From assembly GCA_008330645.1 (NCBI GenBank), contig VLTN01000105.1, positions 1-51,163 on the forward strand: 51,163 bases of DNA. Reading direction: 5' to 3'. The notes beneath the pieces are model-generated. The model was not told the DNA's origin, searched no databases, and was given only the letters and a program-made list of their open reading frames with translations. Numbering within the stretch: position 1 is the first letter of the stretch; every line of letters begins with the position of its first letter. Origin of the DNA: Cafeteria roenbergensis (lineage: Eukaryota; Sar; Bigyra; Bicosoecida; Cafeteriaceae). A program made the position numbers and the translations under genes. Below, in pieces: positions 18,349 to 31,500 of this stretch.

Positions 18349-19784
18349 ATGCTCTGTGCATCCCTGCTGCGGTCGGCTGGCGCACGCGTCGCGAGGGCAG
18401 GCGCGCCGATTCTTGCAAGCACGGTCGTGGCTTCCAGCAGCGCCTTGTGCGCGGGCAGCGCTGGCGCCGCACCTCGTCGCGCCATGTCTGGCGAAGCGGC
18501 TTCCGGCGGGGGCAGCAAGCTGTGGGGAGGGCGCTTCACCGGCAAGACGGACCCGCACATGGAGAAGTTCAACGCGAGCATCGGATTTGACCAGCGTATG
18601 GCCGACGTGGACGTCACGGGCTCGCAAGCGTACGCCCGCGCGCTCCAGTCGGCAGGGCTCATCACCGAGGCAGAGGCCAAGTCCCTCGTGGACGGGCTGG
18701 AGACGGTCCGGGGCGAGTGGGCAGACGGCAGCTTCGTCGTGGTCGACGCGACCGACGAGGACATCCACACCGCCAACGAGCGCCGCCTTGGAGAGCTCGT
18801 CGGCTCGGTCGCCGGCAAGCTGCACACGGGCCGCAGCCGGAACGACCAGGTGGCCACCGATGTGCGCCTGTGGCTGTCCGGCGCCGCGAGGGATCTCCAG
18901 GCAGACATGCTTCGCCTCATCACGGTCATCGCAGACCGCGCCGAGGCTGAGATCGACGTGCTCATGCCCGGCTACACGCACCTCCAGCCGGCGCAGCCCG
19001 TGAGACGCGCGACTCGTGGCCGCTGATCCGCCCGCCGCAGCCTCGCTGGTCGCGTCCGCTAGCCAGCCCTCCCGCCGCCCCGCCCGTCCGCCGGCCAGCG
19101 ACGCTCCACAGCAGCCCACGACGCATACTCTTGCCCGCCACCACCCAACGAGCTGCCGTGCGCGCCACCACCGCGCCAGCCGCTCCACCCCTCCCCCTCC
19201 CCCTCTCCCGCCCCCCAACACTCCCTCGACCGACCGCAGATCCGCTGGGCCCACTGGCTCATGAGCCACGCGGCGGCCCTCCAGCGCGACGCCGAGCGCC
19301 TCGCACAGCTGCGCGGCCGCGTGGAGGTGCTTCCCCTCGGCAGCGGCGCCATCGCCGGCCACCCCTTCGGGATCGACCGCCACCAAATCGCAAAGGAGCT
19401 CGGCTTCCCCAAGATCACGCCGAACAGGTGAGGCCTCCGCCGGCCCCGCGCCCCCTCCCGCCGCTGCAGCCGCGGCAGCGCAGGGCGCCGCCCCGGCCCC
19501 GTCGGAGCCGTAGCCCCCGTCGACCCTGGCACGCTCGCCTCTGCGCCGCCTCTGCGCCGCCTCTGCGTCCCGCGCCGCACCCCCCACCAAGCGCGGTCCT
19601 CGCCCCTCGCCCTGCACCCTCCCCGTCGCCCCGCAGCCTGGACGCCGTGTCTGACCGCGACTTCATCATGGAGTTCCTCTTCTGGGCGTCTCTCACCGGC
19701 GTGCACCTCAGCCGCGTGGCCGAGGACCTCATTATTTACAGCACCGCGGAGTTCGGCTTCGTCAAGCTGAGCGACGCCTACTCC

Positions 19785-19816
<32 letters not shown>

Positions 19817-20608
19817 CCCCGGTGAGTGCCCGCCTTGATGCGCTGCAGACGGCAGCCCAAAGCGTTGCTCGGCGCCGCTGGCGCCAGCCGGCCAACCGCC
19901 ATCAGCCGGCAGTTACGCACTCGTGCCTGAAAGTCTTGGGGCTTTGAGGGGGGTGCCGGGGCGGGGAGGGGTTGGTCCGTGCGAGTGGCTGGAGAGGGCA
20001 CCGTCGCCGCGCGGGCCGCGAGCAGTTGCCGATTCGCCGACGCTTGCGTGGACGGCCGACTCGGCCGTTTTTCTGCGATCGCAGACGCCATGGAGCTTGT
20101 GCGCGGCAAGAGCGGGCGGCCCATTGGGTCGCTGATGACTCTCTTCACCGTGGTCAAGGGACTCCCGTCCACCTACAACAAGGACCTGCAGGAGGACAAG
20201 GAGCCCCTCTTCGACGCCGTGGACACCATGCGCGGAGTGCTCCCCATTTGCGAGGGCGTCATCAGCACCCTCACCATCAACGAGGACCGCATGCTCGCCA
20301 GCCTGGACGCGGCCATGCTTGCCACGGACCTGGCTGACTACCTTGTGCGCAAGGGCGTGCCGTTCCGCGAGACGCACCACATTGCCGGCCGCGCCGTGCA
20401 GCTCGCCGAGGACACCGGCGTGAAGCTCACGGACCTGACTCCCGACCAGCTCCGCACGCTGCATTCGGCGTTCGAGGACGACGTCACAGGCGTGTGGGAC
20501 TTTACCAGGAGCGTCGAGTCGCGGGACGCGCCCGGCGGCACGAGCAAGAGCGCCGTGCAGCAGCAAATCGCCGACATGCGCGCTTGGATCGAGACGCAGC
20601 GCGATTGA
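18349..20608 (+). CDS. ASL: Argininosuccinate lyase, organelle-targeted
   Basis: Splits argininosuccinate into arginine and fumarate, the last step of arginine synthesis. Four exons, 18349-18999, 19240-19427, 19637-19821 and 20085-20608, give 515 aa. Introns are GTGAGA/CCGCAG, GTGAGG/CCGCAG and GTGAGT/TCGCAG. Homology starts at [20 protein letters not shown]. Key blocks are [32 protein letters not shown] (rebuilt exactly by splice 1) and the catalytic loop [20 protein letters not shown] (rebuilt by splice 3). Before SKLWGG there are about 55 Ser/Ala/Arg-rich residues beginning [18 protein letters not shown], a likely mitochondrial presequence. A second Met just before the mature part ([10 protein letters not shown]) could give a cytosolic form. 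It shares the neighbourhood with OTC and acetylornithine aminotransferase. Confidence 0.96.
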
Positions 20609-21340
20609 GGGTGTGTGCACCATGCCTGTGCCGCGTTGCAGCGTGGCCGAGGGAAGCGCGCAGTGCGTGCCGAGCCGCGACCACCGCGCCGACAATTCCG
20701 AAACCACGCATTCCGCCGACACGCTGGCATTGGCAAGGCCTGCCCCGGATCCAGCGGCAGATGAAGCTCCCGCCGCGCGAGAGAGTCCCAAGCGAGCTCG
20801 GGGGTGGCTGGCGAGCCGGGGGGCAGGAGGAGGGGTCCGCCGCAAGCGCTGCGAGCATCCCGCGGCAGCGCGAAGGAAGGTGCGATTGTCCGGCCCCTTC
20901 AACCAACAACTGACTTGCCGGCGCAACCTGCAACCCGACGCCGGCCGCCGGCCGTCCCCGGCCCCGCGGGGCTCCTTGGGGCGCGGCGGCCGCAGCCGCC
21001 CGGTAAAAGGGCTCGGTGGGGGCGCTCCCGCCCTTGGGCCCGGTCGCGCCGCCCGCAGGGCCGGGACCGGGCGCAGCGAGCGCGCCAAGGCGGCGCAGGA
21101 CAAGTCTTTCGCGTTGACGCAAGAATGCAGAGCGCTTGGGTCACACTCAAGGCGCGACGGACGGCACTCTGTTCTGCGCGCTGGGCGCGTTGCTGGCCGC
21201 ATTCCCGGGCCCTCTGTCCCCGGAAGCGACCCTTTGGCCCCGCTGCGTGCGCGTGGCCGAGACAGGAAGCACCGAATCGCTCGGCGCCAAGCCAGCGTCA
21301 CCGTTCGCTCAGCGTTCGACTCTTCCCGGCGTGCGGTTTG
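20609..21340. other. Intergenic / possible 5' leader of the CCCH gene
   Basis: About 730 bases between two plus-strand genes. The reading frame of the downstream CCCH gene is open back to 20804 and has an in-frame ATG at 21125. That part is Arg/Pro/Ala-rich, without recognisable domains, and resembles leader sequence. Nothing else was seen. Confidence 0.4.
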
Positions 21341-23646
21341 ATGGCCACCGCCTTCTGGGACGGGCCCGGCGGCGCCCCTGCGGACGGCTTGCGGATATGG
21401 GCGATGCGTGACATGCCCCCCGGCCTCGGGATGCCCGACGGGGTTGCCCTCGGCGCAGCTCCCGTTCCGGTCGAAGCCGGCCATTTCGGTCAGAGCGCGG
21501 GCCACGGACCACGAAGGTCTGTGTCGCACTCTGACCTTGGGCGGGCCGCTGTTGGGCACCCGGTGCGCCTGCGCCAGCCCGGCTGGCCGGGGTCGATGGC
21601 GGGGGTGGGCGGGCTCCCGCGAGCGGAGCCCGCCGCCGGAGTGTTCATCGGACCGCAGATGGGCCGTCGACCGAGTCTTCGCAACTGGACCCCGCCCGCG
21701 AACGCGCCCACCGCCCTGCCCGGTGCGCCCACCCATCCCAGGGGCCAGGCGCGCGCTCTGGAGTCCCACTGCGGCTGCTCGCCCGCGGTGGCGGCACAGC
21801 CGGCGCAGGGCTCGGCTGGCTGGCAGGAAGGGGTTGCCGTGACCCGCCACGCCCTGACAAGCGGCTCCGCCGCCAAGTCCAAGGCCTGCCGCTACTGGCT
21901 GCACGGCGTGAACAACCACTTCGGCCGCACCTGCTCCTTTGTTCACCCCTGCCGCCACGTGGTCATCGCGGGCAAGTGCCCGCACGGCCGCCGCTGCACG
22001 GACGACCACGTTTGCCGCCCGCACCTGTGGGGCGACGCTTGCCCGCACGGCGGCGTCGAAGGCGGGTGCCCTTACGTCCACCTCGTCGTCGCGGAAGAGC
22101 GTCACTCCGTGCGCGCAATGTACAGCAGCTGGTGCGACGCAGCAGGCAACCCCACCGCCGAGGGGCTCCAGGCGCTGCTCGCGTCGACAGCGGCCGCGCC
22201 CCCTCAAGGCGGCGCTGGGGGCGCCGCGCCGCCCTCCGGCGCTGGATCCTCCCCCTATACCGCGCCCACGGGCAGCACCCGCGGCGGCGCGCCTCGCCAG
22301 CCGGAGCCCCACGTGCCCGGCCCAGGCGAGTTGCCCCCGGTGCCATCGCCTGCTGAGCTCGTGAGCATCGCCCAGGCTCGCCCCTCGGCCGGCCCCGGCC
22401 AGCAGCGGCCGCAGCGGCAGCCCCAGTCGTCCCGCCCCGCGGCCCCGCGCGGGCCCGCCCCCCTCGCGGCGCATCGCCTGGGCAAGCCTGGCCGCGGCCT
22501 GACGGCTGACGCGCCGCCCTTTGAGCCCCTCGAGGCGGACGCCGCGCCGGCCCCCGGCGGGGCAGCCTGCCCCTCTGCGCCCCCGGCGGACGCGTCCCCC
22601 GCAGTCCGCTCCTCGCCCTCCTCCCCCGGCAGGGCTTCCCCGCCCATGGCCCCCAAGCCCGACGCGCTGTCTCCCCAGGGCGCCTCGCCGCGCCCCGGGG
22701 CCCTCCGCGCCCCGTCTTCCCCCGTCCCCTCCGCCGCGTCAGAGGCCTTCTCGGACGCGGCCGCCTCAGAGCAGGAGGGCTCCCTCGTCCCCGAGGCGTG
22801 CGCCGCCCTGACCTGCGCCATGGGCGTGCCGCTCGGCCCGGGCATGCGGCCCGTGTGCCCCTTCTGGTTCGCCGACACCGGAGCAGGGTGCCGCGCCGGG
22901 CCAGAGTGCCCCTTCGTCCACCACGGCGGCGTCCAGCTCCGCGGAAGGTCCTTTCCCCGCCGGAAGGACGTTGAGGCTGCCAGAGAGGCCTGGTGCCGCC
23001 GCGTTCTCGAGCGAGGCCCGTCCGCGGGCATCGTCGCCGCCACGCCCACGCCCTCTGGCGCTGGAACGCCCTTCCGCCCGCTCGGGGCAGGGGCGCTGGG
23101 CGGCACTGGTGCCGCAGCCGAGCGCGACACAAGCGCAACAGCGCCTGCGACAGCGCCAGCAGCAGTATCGCCGGAAATGAGAGACGCAGAGGCCCAGGCC
23201 CGGGCCCTGTTCAAGGCCCTCGGCGGCCAGGCCACGGCCGACCGGTGGAGGGCGGAGCGCGCAGCTGCCAAGGCCGCCAAGGCCGCCGGTCTGGCCCAGC
23301 CTTCCGCCGGGTCCGATGCCGGGAGCTCGGCCGCGGACGGAGGCCGGGTCGGCCGGCGAGCGCGCCGCCGCCGCGCCCGGTCCCACGCGCGGCAAGCCCC
23401 CATCGGCGGCACCAGCCGCAGCCGCGCGGGCTCGGCTCCCTGCCACGAAGTGGTCGGTGGCAGCTCCCCGCGCGACGTCGCGGGCCAGGACGCGCTGCTC
23501 CTGCAGCGCAACCCGCGCACAGGCGAAATGACGTTCAGCAGGCCTCCGTCGGCAGCAGAGCTCGCAGCGTTTTCGGCCGCGGCGGCAACGGCGCTCGCGG
23601 ACCTCCCGTCGACGTGGCAGCCTGGGCAGCACCCTGGCTACGCCGC

Positions 23647-23694
<48 letters not shown>

Positions 23695-24721
23695 TCAGCG
23701 CCTGCGCCTGCGCCAGGGCCAGTCGCGGCCGCAGCACCAGGGCGCCGGCAGCCAGCTGCCCGTGTGGCAAGCTCCGCCCCATGCCAGCACCCACGCCGCA
23801 GCAGTGGGCGGGCGGCGCGATCCGGCATACCCCGACAGGAGCGAGGGGTGGGTGCTGACGGCGCCACCGGCCCCGGCATCCTGGGCCCCTGACGACTGCG
23901 ACAGGGCGTATCTTCCCGCCCGCATTGCGGCATCTGCGGCCATCGCATCGGTGCCGGCGATGCCTGCAGCCGCGGCTGGCCCCGGGACGTCGCGCGCTTC
24001 GGACGCGGGGATGGCGCAGTGGCTCGGGAGGCGGATCGACAGCCACCACGCCTTCCAGCGGCGTGGCGACGTCACGCTGCCTGACGCCGATGCAGCCGGG
24101 AGCGACGAGTCCAGCAGCGGCGGTGGCTGGAGCGGGGGCAGCCATTCCCTCTCCCTCCACGGCACCCACCGCCCCTGCCACGGACCTGCCCCCTCCAGCG
24201 AGCAGGTGCACCCGAGCAGCGCGTCCGCCCAGCAGCTTGGACTGCCGGCCAGCCCCGACGTCCTTCCTGTCCTCCCTGACGACGGCGACGACGGCGCTCT
24301 CCGCCCGCTCGGTGCAGCTGCCCACGGCGACGCCTGGCGCCGCCCCGCCCATGGCGGGCCGCTGCCCCTGGCAGAGGCGTCCCGCGTCTCTCACGCCGCG
24401 TCCTTCCTTGCCCGCTACGGCACGGGCCTCGAATGGGAGCCCTCGATTCACCACTCCCGCTCGGTGGACGGCCTGGCCGCCGCTGCCGGCGGCGTGGGAA
24501 GCTCCCTCGCCCGGCTCGCGCCCTCCAGACGGGAAGACCCCGCGGCCACCCCCGCCGCCTTCACCCACCGGGACCAGTTCGACCAAGCTCCCGGCCTTGG
24601 CCTCATCGGGGACGACACTGGGACAGCCCAGCACCAGCTCGGGCCCCACTCGGCCTTTGACGCGGGCGCGTACGACTCGGCCATCCTCCGCGACCTGGTT
24701 CCCGCCGGCCTGCTCGAGTGA
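21341..24721 (+). CDS. CCCH zinc-finger protein with polyglutamine tract
   Basis: A single exon, 1126 aa from ATG 21341 (MATAFWDG). The start is uncertain, with 21125 possible. Around residues 185-250 there is a cluster of C-x(n)-C-x(n)-C-x3-H fingers: CRYWLHGVNNHFGRTCSFVH, CRHVVIAGKCPHGRRCTDDH and CRPHLWGDACPHGG...CPYVH. An isolated fourth finger (CPFWFADTGAGCRAGPECPFVH) lies near residue 506. CCCH proteins mostly bind RNA. The spacings here are irregular, so I give no family name. The rest is Pro/Ala/Ser-rich and probably disordered, with about 15 Gln encoded by (CAG)n at 23648-23692. Its 3' end faces the ABCA gene. Confidence 0.78.
23648..23692 (+). repeat. (CAG)15 polyglutamine repeat
   Basis: About fifteen uninterrupted CAG codons within the CCCH protein. 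The lack of CAA interruptions implies length instability. Confidence 0.92.
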
Positions 24722-25571
24722 GAGCCGACTGGCGCGCCCCCCGCTTGAGGGCCTGGGCCTGCGCTTGAACATGTCGCCGGGCCTGGGGCCTGTGCCCGAG
24801 ACCGAGCCCCCCCCCCCCCCCCCCCCACCCTTACCCGACTGGACCACTTGCCGTGATTGCTGGTGGTCGGTGGAACCCGTCGACTATTGATCGAAGTTTT
24901 GAAGTCCCAAGTCGTCCGCGACTCGCCCTGAAGCTCTTGCACCGGAATCCACCCAGCCGGCCGCTGCCGTCGCGCAGGGCCGCAAGGGCCTTTCCAGCCA
25001 GCTCTGTGACCGCGAGCTGCACGGAAGGCGCAGGAGCGTTGCGCGTTTGACTAGCCAATGCAAATAGCGAGATTGCGCCGCCACAGCCCGCTTCGCGCTG
25101 GCGCCAATACGGCCGCCGCGCGGAGTGCTCGGCTGCGAAGCAGGCTGCACGTGACCAAGTTCAATTTCCTCCAATAACATGCCAGCTGGGAGCATGAGTG
25201 GCTGCTTTGAACCCCAATACCGCCAAGCGCGACCTTGCTCGGCGCTCTACACACTGGTGTTGGATTGCGTATCTGAATGCTGCTCCGCATCACCTTTCAA
25301 GACGTGTTTTGCTCACGCGCATCCCCGTTCCCTATTTGCACAACCGCACCGTACCCCTGAGCCCTGAGAGCTCAGCTCGGGTGTGCCTGCGGCTTCCAAT
25401 CAAGGCGCGCTTGCCGAGTGTGTGCTGCACCGGCGTGCAGAGGCGCCCCGTCTTGGTGCCTCAACCCACTCCTGGTTCACTGAGTTCGGAGCAAGCGAAT
25501 ACTAAGCCACACAGGGGCGCCGCGAGCGCCAAGTCTCTTGTTGTGTCGGCGTGGCGCGCAACTTTGCGAAT
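24722..25571. other. Convergent intergenic region with C20 tract
   Basis: 850 bases between the 3' ends of the CCCH gene (+) and the ABCA gene (-). It contains 20 consecutive Cs at 24807-24826, then sequence noticeably less GC-rich than the flanking genes. I looked for tRNA-like T-loops and found none. No coding region is supported. Confidence 0.6.
24807..24826. repeat. Homopolymer C20
   Basis: Twenty consecutive Cs about 90 bases after the CCCH stop. The length is likely to be inexact in any assembly. Confidence 0.9.
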
Positions 25572-28500
25572 TTACGAACGCGGCTTCGATGAGCCCGCGG
25601 TGGCGGTGAGCGGGCTCTCCACGTTGCCGCGCCCAGCCGTGGCGGATGTGTTCGCGGCTGACGCGGCCGCGCCGGGCTTGGTCGCGGCTGCTGAGCCTTC
25701 ATCCGCAATCATGCCCGCCATGTGGCCCTTCTCCTCGTCTTGCTGGGCAGCGAACTGGTTGAACACCTGCTCGAGGGAGGTCTGGCCGATGGAATAGTCG
25801 GCCATGAGGTGCGGCTCGCGGCCCTCTTCCATCGCGCGGAACATGCTGCCGAGAGACATGGTCTGCGGCGGGATGCGGAAGCGGAACTTGAGGCCGTGGC
25901 GCTCGATGAGGCGGGGCGCCTCGACGTCGTCCGGCTTGAAAGCAGTCTTGGTCACAAAGTCGATCAGGTCGTCAGCGTGCTCCTGCTCCGCCAGCCAAGG
26001 CGCAAGCAGCTCCAGGGGCACGTCCCTGCCAGGGCGCGAGTCGATGGCCGACTGAACCATCCACCCAGACCGCTTGGGGTGAATCTCGTGAATCCACTCA
26101 GGCCGGCCCAGGCGGTTGAACATGGAGACGAACCTATCGGGCGCGATGCACTCGGAGGCGTCGGCAGCCTCGCCTCCAACGCGGGTGACGACGCCGAACT
26201 TGCGCACGCGCTCCGCCATCGCCTCCACCTGCTCGGCGGTCGTGGCCTTCTGGCGCACCTCGATCATCCAGCCGCGGCCGAACTTGTTCTTGAGGTGCTG
26301 GATGGACCCCAGGCAGCGCAGGCGGCCGCCGACCATGATGGCGACACGGGAGCAGAGGGCCTCTGCCTCCTCCATGGAGTGCGAGGTGAGGACGACGGAG
26401 GTGGCCTTGGAGCGCGCGATGCGCAGAATGATCTTCCACATTTCGCGCCGGGCCTTGGGGTCCATCCCGGTGGAGGGCTCGTCCGCAAAGACGACGGGGG
26501 GCTCGGACACGAGCGCGATGGCCATGGAGAGCTTGCGGCGGTTGCCTCCAGACAGGGCCTGTGCCACGCGGTCGGCGTACATGGTGAGGCCCATCTCCTC
26601 CATCTTGGTGGTCACCAGGTCCGGGATGTCGGCCTCTGTGATTCCCTTGATGCGGGCGTAGAGGAAGAGGTGCTCGCGCACGGTGAGGAGGTCGAGGAGG
26701 GCGTCGAACTGCGGGCAGTAGCCGAGCAGGCGGCGAACCTGGCCCTGCTGACTCAAGATGTCAAAGCCCGCAATGGTCGCCTTGCCGCCCGGGGAGGGGA
26801 GCACGTCGCCGCTGAGCATCTTGAGAGTGGTGGTCTTACCCGCGCCGTTGATGCCGAGGAACCCGAAGACTTGGCCGACCTTGACGCCGAAGCTGAGGCC
26901 CTTGACGGCCTTCTTGTCCCCGTACGTCTTGGTGAGGCGGTTGAGGATGACGACGTCGTTCTTTAGGTCGGCATCGGAGCCCGTTTGGATGCGGCGGCGC
27001 TCGTTGGCGACGTCGTCGTCGTCGTCGTCCGCGGGGGGCTCTGAGGCGCGTGAGGCGCGCTTGCAGCTGATGCGCATGCAGGGGTTGTTGCGCACAATGT
27101 CGATCAGCACGGCCATGCCAAAGTAAAAGACGCCCAGGCCTACGAGGTAGAGGATGTTGACGCCGGCGACCTCCATATCGAACGAATCGTACGAGGCCGG
27201 GCGAGGCACGGTGATGTTGTGGGCCAGGTCGCACTGGGCAATGAGGGCCGGAAGGGTCCTGCGGAAGGAGAGCTGGAGGAGGCCGTTGCCGAGAGCGAAG
27301 CCGGGGAGGAGCACGAAGATATAGCGGAGCGCGTCATTGAGCTCGCACGACAGCGTGATGAGGCCGAGCACAAACGAGCCGATGACGAGGATGACACAGA
27401 TGACGCCAACGAGCTGGATGGCGACCTGCGCGCCGGTGTGGGACGAAAAGGCGTGGCCAAGGAAGTATGCAAAGGCGATGGAGCTCATGCCGTAGACGGA
27501 CATGAGGGCGAGGAATGCGTTGATGGAGCTGGCTTCGTCTGACACGAACTCCTTGATGTCATAGGCGATCACAGTGACGACGATGACAGTCATGGGCAGG
27601 AGGTACGCGACGTAGTCCCACACAAAGGAGGAGAGCCAGTAGGACAGGATGCTGACGCCTGCCAGCTGCTGCTGGTGCTTGGCCGAGGTCTCGCGCTCGC
27701 GGACCACGAAGGAGATGGGGGCAATCGTCACGAAGACGAGGGCGATGATGATGACGAGCGCCGCGTTGAGGGAGCTGAACTGGCTGAAGACAACCCCTTG
27801 TTGCTTGGTGAACGGGAGGGGGTTACTGGTCACGGTGATGGAGGACACGTCCGGGCGGCCGAGCGCCTTGGCGATGGCGGTCGAGGCAAGGTTGGTGGCG
27901 ATGGCGGCGCCGTGGCTGGCGGAGGTGTTCACGAAAGCGTAGAGCTGGGGCACGCCGGCCAGGTACTCCGCGGCGGGGGCGAAGGTGTCACGGGCGAAGA
28001 CGAACGCGGCGTAGCGGCTGGCGCGGTGCTGCGCGCGGTTCTGGAGCAACCACGTGGACATGCGGTTGAGCTGGTAGAGCGTGTTGGCGCGGCGGGAGCC
28101 GGGCACGGCGGTCTCGTTGGTGAAGTTGAACGAGTTGGCGATGCTGGCGTCAGAGGCAATGGCCTCGGCCGTGACGTTGGGCATCACGCCGGCCTTGACC
28201 ACGTCGCCCGGGAAGGCCGCCGACGAAGTCGGGAACTGGGTGGCGTTGTAGGCCATGAACGGCACGCGGAACTCGAGGCTGTCGTACCCGGCGCCGCTGC
28301 GCACGCGGTTGACCTGGGCCGTGGACATGCGGAGCTGGGGCCAGGCGCTGAGCTGTGTCTGGAGGACCAGGGCAAGGCCGAAGACGACGATGAGGCCGGG
28401 GAGGAGGACGGAGCAGCAGAAGAACTTCCAGTCCCGGGCCTGGTAGCTGATGCGCTTGCAGAGCAGGGCCCTGAAGTGGGTCACGAAGCGGCTCACACAG

Positions 28501-31500
28501 TTGAAGTGGTCCCTGCGAGCGCGACCGCGCACGTCGTCCAGCGTGGCGCGAGTGAAGCCGTCCTCGGGATCGCGGTCCACCATGGTGGGCACCTTTGGGA
28601 CGACGGCAGACGGGGCGGCAGCTGGGTCTGGGGCGACAGAAGCCTTGGATCCGCTTGCGGCCGAGGCCCTGGCCGCGGCGGCGCCGCCGGCCGCAGCAGC
28701 CGAGGCACCGGCTTCAATCGCCCCCGCATCGGTGGCGTGGTTGCGGAAGGTGCCTGTCGCCACGGAGAGATACACGGACTCGATGGAGGTGACGCCAACG
28801 CCGTACGTCGCAATGCCGAACTTCTGCTCGTGCGGCGGCTTGGCCATGTCAGCATCGAACTCGTCGAAGAGGCCGGGAAGGGTGCGCGCCGCCCCGAAGG
28901 CGAGCTTGACCCGCATCTCCGCGCCGATGTTCGTGTCGGGCTCGGTGCCAGGCACATGCCTGTTGATCGCAGCGACGATGGCGTCGCTGTCGCAGCCGAG
29001 CTCGCTGTCCGCGGAGTGCTGCCTCTTGACGATGGTCATCTCGTACCCGGCGTTGAGTTTCGACTTGAGGAACATGGGGGAGCCGCAGCACTCGACCTTG
29101 CCGTTTGACATGATGGCCACGCGGTCGCCGAGCAGGTCGGCCTCGTCCATGAAGTGGGTGGTGAGGATGATGGTGCGGCCCTCGCGGGCGGTGCGGAGCA
29201 TCTCCCACGTGGCGCGGCGGGAGTACGGGTCCATGCCCGACGTGGGCTCGTCGAGGATGACGAGCTTGGGGTCGCCGAGGAGCGCGATCGCGACGGACAG
29301 CTTCCGCTTCTGGCCTCCGGAGAGGGACGCGGAAGGCGTATGGGTCTTCTCGGTGAGGCCCACCATCTCGATGGCGTCGGCGATGGACTTGTCCTTGGTG
29401 TCATGGGGGAGCTGCTTCACTTCGGCGAAGAGACCGAGGTGCTCGCGCACGGTGAGGGTCGGCCAGAGGACGTCGTGCTGCGGACACACGCCGAGGCTGC
29501 GGCGGATGTCGTGCATCTGCGTGGTCGTGCTCTTGCCGTAGATGGCCGCGCTGCCGGATGTGGAGGCGATGAGGCCGGAGAGCATGTTGAAGGTGGTGCT
29601 CTTGCCGGCGCCGTTGTGGCCGAGGATGACGGTGATCTGGCCCTCGAAGCAGTCGAGGTCGATGTCCTTGACGGCGGTGAAGTCGCCGAACTCGCGGCGG
29701 AGGCCACGCACGGCCACGAGGCGGCCGTCGGCGCCCTTGGAGAGCAGGCCGGTGTCGGGCGTCTCGAAAAACTCGTCCTTGTCGCCCGCAGGCACGAAGC
29801 GCTTGCTTCCTGCGCTGGCAAGACTGGTCCCTTCGTCCACGGCGCGGAAGCCGCAGACCTCGCGCCAGTACGCGGGGGTGACGAAGAAGTAGAAGGGGCG
29901 GGGCACGCCGAACTCGCGGAAGCTGGCTGGCATGACCTCGTCAACGTACCAGGCCAGCACGAGGTAGACGACGGTGTCGACAGACATCATGATGAGGGAG
30001 GCGTCGAAGGACCAGTTGCGCAGCAGGATGTCGGAGTTGGTGCCGAGCTTGACGCCGACGCCCTGGTCCTCGTAGAGGCTCAAGGTCTTGATGCCGAGGG
30101 AAAAGGCGGTGGGGGACGCGAGCGCCGAGGCGAGCTTGCTCTCGAAGGAAATCTCGTCTGCCGAGGTGGCCGAGTACACGAAGTAGAGGGCGCGGAAGAG
30201 CAGAATGCCCACTATGGTGGCGAGCTTGGAACGCGTGAAGAAGACGGAGATGAACACGATGAAGGCGACCGAGGACACGCCGAAGAGGAAGAAGAGGAGG
30301 AACGTCGCGCCGAAGTCCGACGCTTTGAACATGGTCCCGCCGCCGGCAGCCGTGCTGAGGGCGGCCTGGATGCAGAAAATGAGAATGTACTGAACGATCC
30401 AGCTGAAGGTCAAAGCGGCGCTGTCGACGCCCATCATCTTGAGCGCCTCGCGAAGGCGGAGCTCCTTCTCGCTCACGATGCCGCGGAGCAGCATGGCGAC
30501 GGGGAAGAGCTGGGTGAGGATGAAGAAGAAGGGGAAGATGTTCTGCACCACGGCAAAGAAGCCGTTGGTCTCGAAGCCCAAGATGGGGAAGGCGACGAAG
30601 GAGAGCGAGTTGGGCGCGAACCGCTCTGAGCCCATCCACGACAGGAAGGAGGAGAGGGAGGCAGCTGCGCCGGGCGGGTTGGTCTGGGCTGCTGCGGTGA
30701 TGGCCTTGATCTCCGCCGCGATCTGGGGCATCACCGCCGCCATCGGAGCGAGCTTGTTCACCGCGAAGGACTCCGCGTCCACGTCCAGAGCCGTGAATGC
30801 GGGCGCGGACGAGTTCAGGATGAAGCGGTCGACCTCGAGCTGCAGGGTGGAGAAGGACGGGAGGAAGCCGCTGTCCTTGGGCGACACGTCCGTGGGGCGG
30901 AACAGCGCGTAGTCCCGAAGCGTGCTCAGGCGCGCGTCGCGCGCCAGCACGTCAACAGCATCAAAAGTGGTCGGCGTGGACGAAAAGTTCATGCGGATGC
31001 TATAGTCCCTGCGGAAGCCATTCGGCGCAGAACGGGCGGTTGGGGGAGGGGGGGCGGGGGAATAGTGGACTGTTCGCGGCGGCGGACCCTCCCTTTGCCG
31101 CTGCGAGCCGGAGGTCTGGCAACAGCCCAGCGCGGCCGCAGCCCCTCTCGGACACGCGATTCCAGCACGCCAACGCGGGGGAAGCGACGGCAGGAGGGCC
31201 CAAGGGCGCGGCAGGGCGCCGCGACTGGAGCAACATCAGGCCGGGCCCTCCCACAACGTCACCCCGCGCGAGCGAGCCGCCGGCGCCACAGCCGCGCCGT
31301 TAGCGTCGCCCGGCATGCGCGCAACCCTTGTGCGAGCCCGCCAAACAACCCCTCTCGCAACTGTCGGTCCCAGGGCTTGGGAAGCTGGACGAGAGGGCCG
31401 GCGACCGCGCGAAACGAAAAACTATTGCAACGAGGCAAGCGAGGGGCCGCGCACGCCAGGCGGCCGAAGCGGCTCACCATGCCGGACCAGCGGAGCGAAA

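Noticed and set aside
15168-18590. 1140-codon plus-strand open frame opposite the large minus-strand gene (possible double coding)
   Set aside because: Composition is dominated by Arg/Pro/Ser/Ala, it has no domain, and it runs through the ASL start region in another frame. Long antisense frames are expected when third positions are nearly all G or C.
20804-21340. N-terminal extension of the CCCH protein
   Set aside because: The frame is open, but the Arg/Pro-rich composition and lack of conserved features suggest leader. It is kept only as a start-site uncertainty.
25050-25070. Octamer-like ATGCAAAT in the convergent spacer
   Set aside because: A single 8-mer without context. No promoter is expected between two 3' ends.
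24830-25570. Possible tRNA or small RNA in the lower-GC spacer
   Set aside because: No T-loop (GTTCRANNC) with matching acceptor arm could be found by eye on either strand.
27675-30629. Two ~480-codon plus-strand frames antisense to ABCA
   Set aside because: They mirror conserved ABCA codons, lack independent motifs and have Gly/Glu/Val/Arg shadow composition.
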